The position numbers and the translations under genes were made by a program. The notes below the pieces were generated by a model. The model ran no database searches. It was not told the origin of the DNA and saw nothing but the letters and a program-made list of their open reading frames with translations. A stretch of DNA of 64,000 nucleotides from Amphiduros pacificus. Taxonomy: Eukaryota > Annelida > Polychaeta > Phyllodocida > Hesionidae. Numbering within the stretch: the first letter of the stretch is position 1; each line of letters begins with the position of its first letter. The stretch spans positions 35,714,155-35,778,154 of the forward strand of contig OX439009.1 in NCBI GenBank assembly GCA_949316495.1, given 5' to 3'. Shown here one piece after another: positions 13,798-26,045 of the stretch.

Positions 13798-15282
13798 AGT
13801 ATCCAAGAAAACAGTGCATCATCTGCTTTGACCTTCAGTGACATTTGAAGGTCATACATAAAGAGAATGACCAGCACAGGACTAAATAGAAGGCAAATTA
13901 ACGTGGTATTAAGGACGGTCGCTTAATTTCCCAAGACCACAATTTCTTCTACTTTGCGCTCCATCAGCGGCGGACATTCTTCCTCCCAGTGGACCGGTCA
14001 AGATTGCTGATATTACTTCAGCTAACTCGTCCTACAAGGATTAGCGCGAGCTTCCTGGATAAAATGTATGCCAGGGCATCTAGTTGCACATGACAGATGT
14101 AAGTTAATGGCAGGATTATGGGCCTCCCTGATCTGTTAAAGGAAGTCCCTGCCGCCCCCTGATCTACAAAAGGAAGTCCCCAAAGTGCTGCAGGTAGGGA
14201 GGGGGACACACAGATCTGCCCGAGCAATTTGCCTGTAATCTCTCATTTTTTGTGCGGCTCAGTCGCATACTATCATTTTATCTGTGTCGTCCTTAGGTTC
14301 AGCACAATCAGAACCTGCTGCCATGGCAACCACAACTTCTGTCCTTCTTGGGAACAGGTAGATGGTAGATGAACAACAGAAGATATATCAAAATTGACTC
14401 TGATTCTGAAGCAACTTTATTATTTTGATTACAAATATGTATAGAAGAAGTATGTATGACAGAGAAATATAATTTTCTATATCATATGGATCATAGATGG
14501 CGCATTAACTGATTGTGGAGCCTGTTAGCCCATTGTCCTCAGAGTTGTACATATTATATAAATAGTGTTATTGTTCAGAATCCATAATTGATATCACAAA
14601 AAAGTGTAAAAATGGATATGTGAAAAGATTTATGAGAGGTGCAGCTTTAACATTGCAGCGTTATATATTTTCTGTTTGCATGGAAAATGAATCATGGAGC
14701 TAGCACATGGAGAATGTATTAACAGTAAATAGAGAAAAATGAGCGTGTATGTAGCGAGCCGTGGGTGAGGTGGGCAGTGATCTCTGCAAGATGAGGTCCG
14801 CAAACCAACCTCTGACTCTGTCACCACACTCACCCTAACTCACTCACAACCAGTGTACACCAGGTCACTGTGTTTTCACAACTTCTGTCTCAGAGACTTA
14901 TAAAAAAAATGCCATGGTCTGTAAATGTGATTAAAGTACACACTGTAGTAATTTATGCGGAATATTGAAAAGTATATATAGCTATGAAATATGAGCACAA
15001 ATTGTTTTGAAAAATGTGTGAGAAAGTTTGATATGATGGGGTAGACTGATGATGGATCGTGAGGAGACAGATGCTAACTAATGGATGGCTCGGCCCAGAA
15101 TGAGGCTCATCTCCGTTAACCAATCAGGTGTGTCTTGGAGCTTCTCTGCGAGCCATACATCAATAACAGCTCGACAGTTGCACTAGGTGGCCATATTTGC
15201 TGTGTCAACTTAGCGCTTAGATTTACTGAGGTAATAATGTGCTTGTACCACCACCTGTATGAGAAACAGATCCAACAGACAC

Positions 15283-15295
15283 TGACCTCTGACCT
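15283..15295 (-). promoter_or_regulatory. DR1-type nuclear-receptor motif
   Basis: TGACCTCTGACCT reads AGGTCAGAGGTCA on the minus strand, a perfect DR1. Confidence 0.3.
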
Positions 15296-16388
15296 CTGCT
15301 GTTTTCACCACTGACCTCTGGTGGTAGTTTTAGCGGAAATGACTGTGTGTGTGTTGTCTGTCAGGTGGACACTCGACCCTTTGACATGACCTACGACCTT
15401 GAAAAATACATCTCAACTGTCAGCAAGGTGAAAAATAGGCGTGAGGCTTATGAAATATTCCCTCTTATAATAGTAGCATCGGCATAGCCCCAGAGGAAAG
15501 AATAAAATCCCCTGGGGCCAGAGGTCAAAATCCTCACTGAGCCAACCAAAGGCCCTGTGGGAGAAACCTACGTGGCCCACTGCAAATATTTATGCTAAAT
15601 TTTATACATATAGTTGTCTCTTTCACCTGGTTGGTTAAGTCCTATGGCACACTGAGTTTTATAATGCTTTTGGCATTAAATATTTAGATAATTGTGGGAA
15701 AAATTGAGGGTAAAACTGCTAGTAGCATCTCAAATATAGGTGTTTAATTGGGTTCATCAAGAAGGCAGTTTTAGTTTTAGTGATATCTTACTAAGAGTGG
15801 TGTGAGCAAGTGCAATCAGCGGTTAAGTCTCAGTACTCGGGGTTATCGGGGTTTTGCATGTGATGGTAACATTTTATGAGGAGTTCAAGGCAAATCTATT
15901 ATGAAAGGTGTGAAAAGCAAATGGGCAAACCAAATGTTGATTAAATGTTGTCACAAGAATGAGACAAGGTGAATTTTTTTTAACAAAAAAGTTGTGAAAA
16001 GTAGTGTTGTGCTAATTTGCTACCAGAGGGAGCCTGATGTTATATATATGTCAGTGTATGATATATAGCATTAACTGTTCCTGGAGGAGATGTCCTGAAT
16101 ACCTGGAGAATGGCACGCTCCCTCCATCAGCAGCCAACACTAAAACCCTACATGGGCACTTTGTATCGCAAACCCATTTTGTCAGAGCATTAAATTGTTG
16201 CCATCACTGCATGGAAAATGAAGCGGTTTTTGAAATTAGGTCACAGTACAATTAATTGTCATTTGACCTCAACTTGTATGGAATCTAATGATTGTTTTAA
16301 TTACATGAGTTCAGCAAAGTGAGTTGACTGTCAGACCAGTAACATTAAATCATTAATAACGACGGTTGGAGATGTTTCTGGAGATGTT

Positions 16389-16427
16389 GATGAGAGTACC
16401 GGATTGTACCGGAGTGTACCGGAGCGA
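16389..16427. repeat. 10-bp tandem repeat TGTACCGGAG, three copies
   Basis: Three adjacent copies of (T)GTACCGGA(G/T). Confidence 0.8.
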
Positions 16428-17624
16428 AGGTGAAGATCTAGAGCTGGGAGAGAATTACAGGCAACCGGATGACATCGCCGATCCAGATATCAGTAATTGA
16501 CACAGATTATAAAGATAGAGATATTAGCGCCATTTTCTGATTCAAAGAGATATCATACCAAATTGATGATTAAGTTGAAATTGACAGTTCATGAGAATTG
16601 GCTGTTTGTTGCATTGTGTTCACATCTGAATTTTGGTCTAATCTTGAAGGTGCATATTCCTCCCCTGATGGCAGAATTGACAGCTGTAAATCCAGCTGTT
16701 GTTGCTTATGACAGCTGTGATCCAGCTGCTGTGTCCCAGCCCAATATTCTTCCCTCAGAAGTTTGCCACATAATCCCTTCAAATCTTGACATGTTGATCC
16801 AGTGACTTCGGGGAAAGAACAGGCAAATCCCCTACATTCACATGACTGCGGGAAATGTGGGATTTTCTCTCAATGATGGGTTGTCATTGCAAGCTGTGGA
16901 ACCTCAGTGTCTCTTAAGTACCGCTGTCTCAATGGCTGAAATATCCACTCTATGGAGAGTATAGAGTGGGCAGTTGAGCTGCCAACCTCGCTCTACATTC
17001 TATTGTTCTGTATGTTGAAACGCTAACAATACGTGGACTTCATGGAAAGAAGGGAGGCATCATTGTGGGAGGCCTTAAAGGGGGAAATGGGAGCATTTAT
17101 TATTTAGGGAGGGAACACCACCAGTATTTGTTGACACTCCCCGTAGAGTTGGTAGGGAGGGATACTGCTAAACCTCAGATTTATTTCAGTGTGGCCAATG
17201 TGAAGAGCAAACGAATAAATACGAAAAAAAGCCAGATGAAACATGCATCTCTCTTTTTTTGTTACCATAGTAACCAAGAAAAACCTTTGAAAAACATAAA
17301 GGTCTGGGAAGGGGCTCATTGAGTTAGCACTGAAGCTTTGGAAATGAAATCTCTCAATCCAGCAATTGGAGCTTGGTGTCTTTTGAAAAGACTCTGTCTG
17401 ATCGAACACAATAATCAAGATACCACAGAAGCTACTGCAGTGGTCACACTAGTCTAATTGCTCAACTCCATATTTTTAGATACCACGGAAGCTTCTACAG
17501 TGGTCACACTAGTCTCATGAGAGTAATGTTCAAGAATCACAAAATACAAGTGTTCTACAAGAAAAAAATATTTCAGATATTTACAACAATATTTCATATA
17601 ATGTCAATCTTGTTCTGGTTGTTG

Positions 17625-17865
17625 GTGGCGGGGGGGGGGGGGGGGGGGGGGGGGGTAGGGGTGGAGGGGTTCTGATTGGTGAATGGGATGGGGGGTTCTG
17701 ATTGATATGGGGGTGGGGGGTTTCTGGTTGGTGGAGGGGTGGGGGGTTTCTGGTGGTGGAGGGAATGGGGGGGGGGTTCTGGTTGGTGGAGGGGATGGGG
17801 GGGGTTCTGGTTGGTGGAGGGGGAGCTCTGGCTGGTGGGGGGTGGGGGGGGGGCTGTTACTTGAG
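17625..17865 (+). repeat. Poly-G run and G-rich minisatellite
   Basis: A run of more than 25 G is followed by degenerate 25-35-bp units of GGTTCTGGTTGGTGGAGGGG type. The G tracts suit quadruplex formation; the 100-codon frames across it are glycine/tryptophan repeats, not genes. Confidence 0.9.
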
Positions 17866-18439
17866 ATCCTCCTCCCAGTCTCAGTCTGGCACTCGTCTGC
17901 TCATTGTCAACTGCTCACCCAGAATCAGGTCTGTGTCGGCAAGAATAATACAAACCCTCGGAAGCTTCCACAGTCAGCAGGGCCATGAATGCTCCACGAG
18001 TCAGTGGTGGGGTCCGTCCTAGCAATTATCCTAACTTGCGTGACAACCCCGATGGACAAAACCAGACACAATTATCGTCATGACAATTAACTGGCATGGA
18101 ATTTTGCCTGTTCTGGAATTTTCTTTAAAAGTGGTGCATCTCTGAGAGAGGTACCTGCTATTTTCCCAGCACGCATTGGAAACAGTTAATTACCTCGGCT
18201 GCAAGCCTGAAATGTGCTTCTATTGACGGGTCACATTTGATTGCCGAGACGAGTCTGTAAAAATGGAACGATCGACAAGAATGCTGCACGAACAGATAAT
18301 GTGTCAAACTTAGCAAAATAAGACCGGAAAAGACTCGGCATTGAGACCTTGGTGGTTGCCATGGAAACAGGTGACACAAGTTTGTAAGGATGCGGTGGAG
18401 TGGTGACCAGGCCATGTGATAGGGACCCAGGCAGACATT

Positions 18440-18770
18440 TATAATTAGACGTCAATCAGTGAGTGTATAGTGTTGGTTTTGTGAGGCAGCGAAGTATAGA
18501 CAGACCACAAGCAGTGGGGAGGGAGGAGGCAGCCGTGATTTGCCTGCTACTAGTGAGTCACCCGCTCCTATCTCACAGTGAGCGCAGGTAAGGTAGCCGC
18601 GGGGCCAGCAGCACTCTGATTGGACGACACCTTTACCTGTCCTTGCGCCTCATTCCGTATGCACAAAACTTTGGAGTCGCAGGAGAGAGTACCTCTATGG
18701 TGGTGCGCAAAGGAGAGCAAGGCCGGGGAGACAGCAACTTGCACACATGATACAGTGGAGTACGTGAAGC
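18440..18770 (+). promoter_or_regulatory. Candidate alternative promoter / 5' leader for the short isoform
   Basis: This stretch is visibly richer in CpG and GC than the AT-rich flanks and lies just upstream of the candidate first exon. It contains a TATAATTA-like box near 18,440, an AGACGTCAA CRE-like site near 18,449, a purine-rich block, and a CCAAT-type GATTGG on the plus strand near 18,617. A strong donor-like CAG/GTAAGG sits at 18,587/18,588 and could close a non-coding 5' exon. No start site can be read directly. Confidence 0.4.
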
Positions 18771-18845
18771 ATGTCCAAGCCGCCCAAATGTGTGCACTGG
18801 AGCGATGAGGTAGAGGACGGATCCATCACACATCACGATTTACAG
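18771..18845 (+). CDS. Candidate alternative first coding exon of the PDZRN3/4-like gene (short isoform)
   Basis: The ATG at 18,771 has A at -3 and an in-frame TGA two codons upstream, so the frame starts here. It encodes 25 residues beginning MSKPPKCVHWSDE and ending in Gln, then meets GTCTGT at 18,846. The end is phase 0 and the VNG exon at 37,182 starts in phase 0, giving an unbroken frame ending ..HHDLQ-VNGQDL. Human PDZRN3/4 have short isoforms in which a unique N-terminal exon joins at the same VNG residue of PDZ1, omitting the RING, TRAF-type zinc fingers and first half of PDZ1. A second donor with a better consensus (GAG/GTAGAG) lies inside at 18,809/18,810, also phase 0, and would give a 13-residue start. 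Three ATGs out of frame with this one (18,659, 18,697, 18,746) lie upstream and would be uORFs if transcription starts earlier. I do not recognise the peptide itself. The call rests on phase, start context and family architecture. Confidence 0.5.
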
Positions 18846-20838
18846 GTCTGTGTGTCCTATGTGCAGAGTTATCCTTCATGTCCGCTCCTGTGCATGTCAA
18901 GTGTTGTTGTGCTTTTTGTTGGCTTTATACTAACGGAGAGCAAAAAACCAGCTCAGCCAAGGAGGGTTATGACTACACGTACGTACAACCATGAGGAATC
19001 GGCATTTACCATGTAGACAGATACTGATGGAGTTTTATTCACCGAAGTTAACTGGTGGTGATAATGACCATGCAACAGTTGCTCGTTGGTGGTTTGCTCG
19101 TGAGGTCGCACTCGCTCTCATTTATAATGTGAGCGGAGAAAGAACACCTGTAGCAAAGTTGGTTGCCATGGTGACCAGTATGGAATCCTCTTGTTAATTT
19201 TGTCACTGAAAGGAAGATGGGGAGCAGATCAGTGGGAGGTAGGAGGTGACAAAGAGGATTAGGCGGCAGAATTGCAGCCGTCTGCCATGGACTCATTGTT
19301 GGCTTTGTGCGAACAAAATTGCAAATGTTTCATCTTAAATGCCAAACTAGGAGTCATATTTCATTGAAGTGTGTTCATATGTGTTCTCTCGAGAAAGTTT
19401 AGTGATATTTTTTAATTGAAGTCATGCAGATTTCATTGAAATTGAAGTTTACTTCGGTCAGCTGTGATTTAAGTTGTTGCACTCAAAGATGCAAGAGAAA
19501 GGAGTAGCGCTAGATGTTTGAGACTTCAATTAGTGAAGAGTGCAATATGGGTCCACTCACCTGCATTTCATATTGATAACCACATCATATATTTGCCTGG
19601 GCACAGTTTTAGGTCAGCATAAATACGTACGTGGCGGCTAAGCCTGAGGTCTGCCTCTTCTTCTGCGGGAGATGAAATGCTGAAAAAATGGAGAATATTG
19701 CCGAGAATTTTCCGCTTGAGTAGTTTTCCGATAACATAGAGAGGCTGGAATGCTCCTTATGGGTGGTGGAGAGCAACAAAGCCATTGTGCAAGAGGCAGA
19801 AGTGTACTAATTAGCAGAGGAAAGGCTCTGTCATTGGAGGCAACAATTTGGGAAGCTGCGTTAGAGGACATTTTGTATTGCTTTGAAAAAGTATTTAGGA
19901 GACACCAAAGACAGAAATAAATCAAGTGAAAAGGGACTCCCAATTCTTAATTCTGTGAGCTAAAAAATATATCTCAGACAGTTATGACATTTTCTTCTGA
20001 AATTATGTTTGGTTGAAAGGAAATAGAAGAGAAATAAGCAACAATAATAGAAAATATTGGATTTTATACAAAGAGTATGTTGGGAGATAATTTTATAAAT
20101 TATATGCTAAGTTATATTTATGAGTCACCCAAATCACATGACCAATTTGAGGAAATGTAACTGTAAGATATAATCTTTTACGAGTGATTGAATGAGACCT
20201 TGGGATTTTTTTGTTGCGAAATAGCATGAATCAATATGACAGTGCGCTGTTTGATTTGTTTTCATTTTGCGGTGCCGTATCTGGGGTCCAAATGGTTTAA
20301 TGTGGAGCCATTGACATCATCTAGAGACACAGTTAGTATCGCAACACTTCCTCCTTTCCCTGATGACACCAGGAAAAAATTGTTGTTATCGCACATAAAT
20401 GTGTTTATAATGATGACACAGGATTGGTATTGGACGTCTGGTATTGGACGCGTCGGACAGTGGCCATCTCGCAGTAATCCGTGTAGCGATCGTGAACATA
20501 TCAGCAATCCTGAATCCTGGGTGTCTGCAATCCCTGGGCGGATACGAGATGACCGAGGCATTACAGGGCCGACACTGAGTGCTAATTCTGCCTGTTGACA
20601 CTCTGACCGGGTGCGGGTCCTCGTCTAATGCCGAGTGCGGGTCCTTGTCTAATGCCGGGTGTGAGCCCTCGTCTAATGCCGGCTCTGTAATGCTGACCAT
20701 CCTCGGCCACAGTCTGTGATGCCCTGTTCTGATTGCAAGCTCCCGACCTGAGCTCATAGGATTACGGCCTGCTATATATGCTTATAAAGGGTCTGGAAAG
20801 GGTCACTCCCAAACTGCTCTCTCCACATCACAGTTTTT

Positions 20839-20841
<3 letters not shown>

Positions 20842-20893
<52 letters not shown>
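20842..20893. repeat. TA dinucleotide microsatellite
   Basis: About 26 uninterrupted TA units. Confidence 0.97.
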
Positions 20894-20895
<2 letters not shown>

Positions 20896-22116
20896 TGAAT
20901 GGATGGAGCCTTTGTTTTATTATGGGATTAAGAAGTTTACATTTTTTTTTTTAACTGTTTTTTGCAGATGCTAGATTATAAGGTTGCAGGAATATGAGAC
21001 AGAAAAAGTGTTTCTTAAAGTATCGGTTCACAGATATTTGGAAAGAATGGTGTTTGTGTCAAATGTGATGATTTAAGAAAAATGGTTTATAAAGCCCTTT
21101 CAGGACCTTCATATCCTTAAAAGGCATTTGGGCGATTAGGCAGGTGGTCATGAGGACTAAGACTGTTAGAACAAGGTAGAATAGATGTGCATCGTGGGCA
21201 CTTTGCAACCCGCCAATCCGCTGCATGACATTAATGTTTCATATAAACCTGTCTCTGGACAAACTAAGTCGCACCACCTCAGAGCTCAGGTTAATTAAAA
21301 GTAGCTACCACACACATAAAAAACCTCCCCATAGAGGAACAGCAAACGGCACCGAGGCCTGGCGATGTTGCCAGGAGTTGGTACAGGTTGCTGTCTGCTG
21401 ATAGAGGGTCTGAAGCAACATTGTAGATAGCAACACAAACAACACAAATATGGCTTGGCTAGTGTTTTGTTTTCAGAAGTGATTTAAAAGTTGGTTTTTT
21501 TTTTTTTTTATGCAACATGTATAAGTTTGGTATGACATTAGAGGTAAATGATTTAGACGTTGACTGGATACATTGGGTCCAATGATGTGATGAGGGAGAG
21601 GAGTGGGCGGACATATAACAATAGAAAGGTCAGGTGGCGAATATTATGATTATATGGAATTATACGAGACAATGGCCTCGTGGAGACAGGAAGTAAGGGG
21701 ATATTTTAAGAAGGGTGGAAGTGGCCCTGATTGGCGGCCTGATGTACAGGTGCGATACACATCATTCTTATTACAAGATGAGTCAACCCTGACATGTGAT
21801 CTGCTCCGATCCCCACGCTAGCATCTCCATGTCGTGTCACTGGAAACCTGGCAGAAATTACTGACAGCTCCGACCACACGCAGCAACATGCATACGAGCA
21901 CACCGTGATTTGAGATCATTTAAAACACAATGCGTCCTGGCAGTTTACTGGAGGAGAACAATAAACTGGGCTTTCCTCGACCCCCCTTATTCTATTCGAC
22001 CCCCCATCGTAATATGAAGTTTAAGTTGGCTGGGAGGTAATTTTGTGTTATTATCCAAGCTTGAGGCTAAGCGTGGCTGAGAGTAAGGTTAATATGGGCA
22101 TTGTTCAAGGTGAGTG

Positions 22117-22136
22117 CCCCCCCCCCCCCCCCCCAC
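22117..22136. repeat. Poly-C run
   Basis: Almost pure C tract of about 19 bases just before a minisatellite. Confidence 0.95.
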
Positions 22137-22185
22137 CCACCACCGCTCAGTTCTTACCATCAATGGCTTACCAGGCCAAGTAAAG

Positions 22186-22381
22186 TTCCCACATTCACCT
22201 CAATTCCCACATTCACCTCAATTCCCACATTCGCCTCACTACCCACATTCGCCTCAGTACCCACATTCACCTCAGTACCAACATTCACCTCAATTCCCAC
22301 ATTCACCTCAGCATCCACATTCACCTCAGTACCCACATTCACCTCAGTACCCACATTCACCTCAGTACCCACATTCACCTT
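22186..22381. repeat. Minisatellite, 18-bp unit, about 11 copies
   Basis: Units of CCCACATTCACCTCAGTA with minor variants; frames on both strands are open because the period is a multiple of three. Confidence 0.95.
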
Positions 22382-22747
22382 AGTACCACTGGCTTTCTGT
22401 GTGCCTCGAGCTTGCAGTGTCTCCAGGCTGGTTGCAACTTAAGTGACAGCTTTGAAGTACTTGTAACAGGAATGAATAGAACTCCAATTTCGGATGGTAA
22501 AAGCAGTGATTTCGACACGTGCTGGGCCCCACACAGGTGCACTTGGTGGCCACATGTGGCAGCAGGGGGAGGCAGGGGTGGTATCCGTACCCCCTCACAC
22601 CCCGTATTGTTTACCTCCCGAGGCAGCAGTGCAGGAAGTTTAGCAGGAGAACAAGGGCAAGCTAGACAAGAGTGCCTCATTGGGAATCACTATAGAAACC
22701 CGTCAAGAGGCCAGGTGGATGCGTCTCTCAGCTGTGAGTCCAGATAG

Positions 22748-23932
22748 GCCCGGATAGAGAGAGTACCGCTCGGAGAGAGAGAGTACCGCCCAGAGAGAGA
22801 GAGAGTACCGCCCGAAGAGAGAGAGAGTACCGCCCAGAGAGAGAGAGAGTACCGCCCGGAGAGAGAGAGTACCGCCCGGAGAGAGAGAGAGTACCGCCCG
22901 GAGAGAGAGAGAGAGTACCGCCCGGAGAGAGAGAGTACAGCCCGGATAGAGAGAGTACAGCCCGGATAGAGAGAGTACAGCCCCCCGGATAGAGAGTACA
23001 GCCCGAATAGAGAGAGTACAGCCCCCCGGATAGAGAGAGTACAGCCCCCCGGATAGAGAGAGTACAGCCTCCCGGATAGAGAGAGTACAGCCCCCCAGAT
23101 AGAGAGAGTACAGCCCAGATAGAGAGAGTACAGCCCCCCGGATAGAGAGAGTACAGCCCGGATAGAGAGAGTACAGCCCAGATAGAGAGAGTACAGCCCG
23201 GATAGAGAGAGTACAGCCCAGATAGAGAGAGTACAGCCCGGATAGAGAGAGTACAGCCCCCCGGATAGAGAGAGTACAGCCCCCCGGATAGAGAGAGTAC
23301 AGCCCGGATAGAGAGAGTACAGCCCAGATAGAGAGAGTACAGCCCGGATAGAGAGAGTACAGCCCCCCGGATAGAGAGAGTACAGCCCGGATAGAGAGAG
23401 TACGGCCCCCCAGATAGAGAGAGTACAGCCCCCCAGATAGAGAGAGTACAGCCCAGATAGAGAGAGTACAGCCCCCCGGATAGAGAGAGTACAGCCCGGA
23501 TAGAGAGAGTACAGCCCAGATAGAGAGAGTACAGCCCGGATAGAGAGAGTACAGCCCAGATAGAGAGAGTACAGCCCCCCGGATAGAGAGAGTACAGCCC
23601 GGATAGAGAGAGTACAGCCCCCCGGATAGAGAGAGTACAGCCCGGATAGAGAGAGTACAGCCCAGATAGAGAGAGTACAGCCCGGATAGAGAGAGTACAG
23701 CCCAGATAGAGAGAGTACAGCCCCCCAGATAGAGAGAGTACAGCCCGGATAGAGAGAGTACAGCCCCCCGGATAGAGAGAGTACAGCCCGGATAGAGAGA
23801 GTACAGCCCAGATAGAGAGAGTACAGCCCGGATAGAGAGAGTACAGCCCAGATAGAGAATACAGCCCAGATAGAGAGTACAGCCCACATAGAAAGAGTAC
23901 AGCCCACATAGAGACAGTACAGCCCAGGGATA
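22748..23932. repeat. Large minisatellite, 22/26-bp units, about 50 copies
   Basis: The core GGATAGAGAGAGTACAGCCC is 20 bp, and units differ by an extra CCCC. The first 190 bp uses a related core, GAGAGAGAGTACCGCCCG, with longer GA tracts; the last four copies carry ACATAGAGA. Three overlapping minus frames of 393-427 codons (LYSLYPGCTLSI repeats) are repeat translations, not genes. Confidence 0.97.
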
Positions 23933-25920
23933 GCCACAGGTTCTGTCACTGACAGCACTAAGTCACCGGGCACTTGAGGGCGCCACAGGAACTTGCTGCA
24001 TCTTCACAACTAAATGCATTGATTTGTTGCTTCACACCTCACAGTTTTTTTAAGCAGTTTTTCGTCCATATTTATTGAATATCACTATTACACCATCACA
24101 TTCCGTCAGGAAATGGATACCCTCGGTGATCTTGCTCACTTGTTTACTCGCCTGACGAGGCTATTGTGAATTGTCAACAAAGCAGGCGTGTCAGGGGAAG
24201 TGGGTCACAGGGGTTTGTTTGGGAACCCCCAGAGGGGCCTCTCTGGCTTGTGGACGGAGTCGTTATTACCTGGCGAGCTGAGGCACACAATAGGAGATGC
24301 TGGATGCTATAACAAAGACTGTACGTCTTACATAACTGGACGCTTGACCGAGACCACCCAGCCCTTCTCCCTCACCACCCAGCCACTCACCACCACATAA
24401 TGCAGACAATTATAGCTCATTTGCATAGCAGGTAAGATCTTAATGAGTTTACCTAGCTGAAAGCCGTTTAATTGTGTTCGCCACTTCAGCAAAAGCAAAC
24501 GCTGGTTACCCAATAGTTGTTATACTGGGGTTTGTGTGGACAGGGTGAGGTGGTGAGCTTGTAACCCATACATTGTATAGGGAAATATGATACTCAAACA
24601 AGCAGTCATCATGAACAAATATTGGCTGATGAAATCGCCATCACAGTGTGAGTACACATCATTATGATAGGGCACCAGCTGAGATTGGTGAGAACGGCAG
24701 AGTCAGCGGCAGCAAAGCCAGAAAAGTGATTAATATCCTGATTAAAGGTGAGAAATTCTACACGATCATAACATGGTTATTAACATGTGTTGTGAGGCTG
24801 AGGTTTTGTAATGGCCTCCACAAAGAGACAGGCGACCAAAAAAAAAACCCCACTTTGTCGGTGCAGAGATGGTGACATTTTTTTTAACGGTAGTTCTGTG
24901 TGTGGATGGCAGGTGACAAGGCGTCTGCCGATGAGATGTTACTGGCACCCTATCATTGCACCACGGACACCCGCTTGTCCACGCCTAATCAACCATGAAA
25001 CCTTCCACTGCACATTTTTTCGCGGTTGAGTGAGCTGTGTGGATGGGGACCCATTTAGTGGCCTGAGCTGGATCAATGTTGCTACATCTCGGGCCCACCA
25101 CATGTTCCATCCATTCACAGCCCGATCAATGCATTTTTGCTTGTTGGGCACCAGCGACAGAGCTATCGACCAAATTCAATTTGACAAATATGATTTGGAA
25201 CGGAGCGCCAAGGGGGAAGTCTTCTCTTTCAAGCCGAGTAGTGCCTCAAAGCAAACTCACTTAGACTTTAGCTAAATGAACACAAGGCTAATTCTTACAT
25301 CGGATTCGCTCCATTTTCCGACATTCCCACTTCAGATTAATTGTTACTGAATTTGTGTAACAAGATTTGCCAAGACATTGCTGGTCACAAGGGTGAGAAA
25401 CTTTCGGCGTTTATGACATACAGAACACAAGTAAAGTATCATGAAGCTTGCAGCTCAGGCCTGGCCCCCAGATTATCACTAATCCCCCTGCCACTCCTTA
25501 ATCTCAGTAACAAGCTAAGCTTTATCCAGCCATCTGGATTGCTAATGGAATTACTGCCAAGAGAAACATGCCAGGATGAAAAACAGATGAAACGCAAAGT
25601 GCATAATCAGAAATCGTCATAAGTTGCAAGCCCAGTACATTATCATGGGGGGATGGTGTCAGAAGAAGCTGGGGTATATCACTTGATAATTTTTTTGGGG
25701 GGAGTGCTTTAAAGTCAGCCCTATTGTACTTCCTACCCCAGGCCATTCACATTGATATGGCCATGTTGTGGTGCTCTGAGAACATCCAATAGATGCAACT
25801 TGCAATGTGAAATGACTGGCAGGATCAGGATTGATGAATTTATTCATCAGAACTAAGAAAAAAAGTTGGCACCCCTTGGTGTTGTTAGAACGCCATTTCG
25901 CTCAAGGAATATGCAAATCC

Positions 25921-26045
25921 CATTCTGTGTGACCAAAGTGTCAGAATCCCATTCTGGGTAACAAGTGTCAGAATCCCATTCCGCGTGACCAAAGTGTCAG
26001 AATCCCATTCTGGGTGACAAGTGTCAGAATCCCATTCTTCTAGCT
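25921..26045. repeat. Tandem repeat, 28-30-bp unit, four copies
   Basis: GTGTCAGAATCCCATTCTG recurs four times with GTGACCAAA or GTGACAA joints. Confidence 0.9.

Larger units (their letters stand above)
1..18439. other. Non-coding stretch upstream of the short-isoform promoter
   Basis: No exon with convincing coding and splice evidence is visible. If the long RING isoform starts before this window, this is intron; otherwise it is 5' flank. It holds the minisatellites listed separately, a pair of CTCF-type cores at 3,155-3,185 and two DR1 nuclear-receptor motifs. The unassigned parts (about 1.6-4.6, 4.9-6.5, 6.8-8.7, 10.5-12.9 and 13.8-17.6 kb) are AT-rich single-copy-looking DNA with no reading frame I recognise. 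Confidence 0.6.

Noticed and set aside
17683-18022. Glycine/tryptophan-rich frames of about 100 codons
   Set aside because: They translate the G-rich repeat block.
18620-18808. 62-codon frame overlapping the candidate first exon
   Set aside because: Different frame, stops before any donor in phase; at most an upstream ORF from the ATG at 18,659.
22690-23973. Minus frames of 393-427 codons
   Set aside because: They are translations of the 22/26-bp minisatellite in all three frames, with no family similarity or splice signals.
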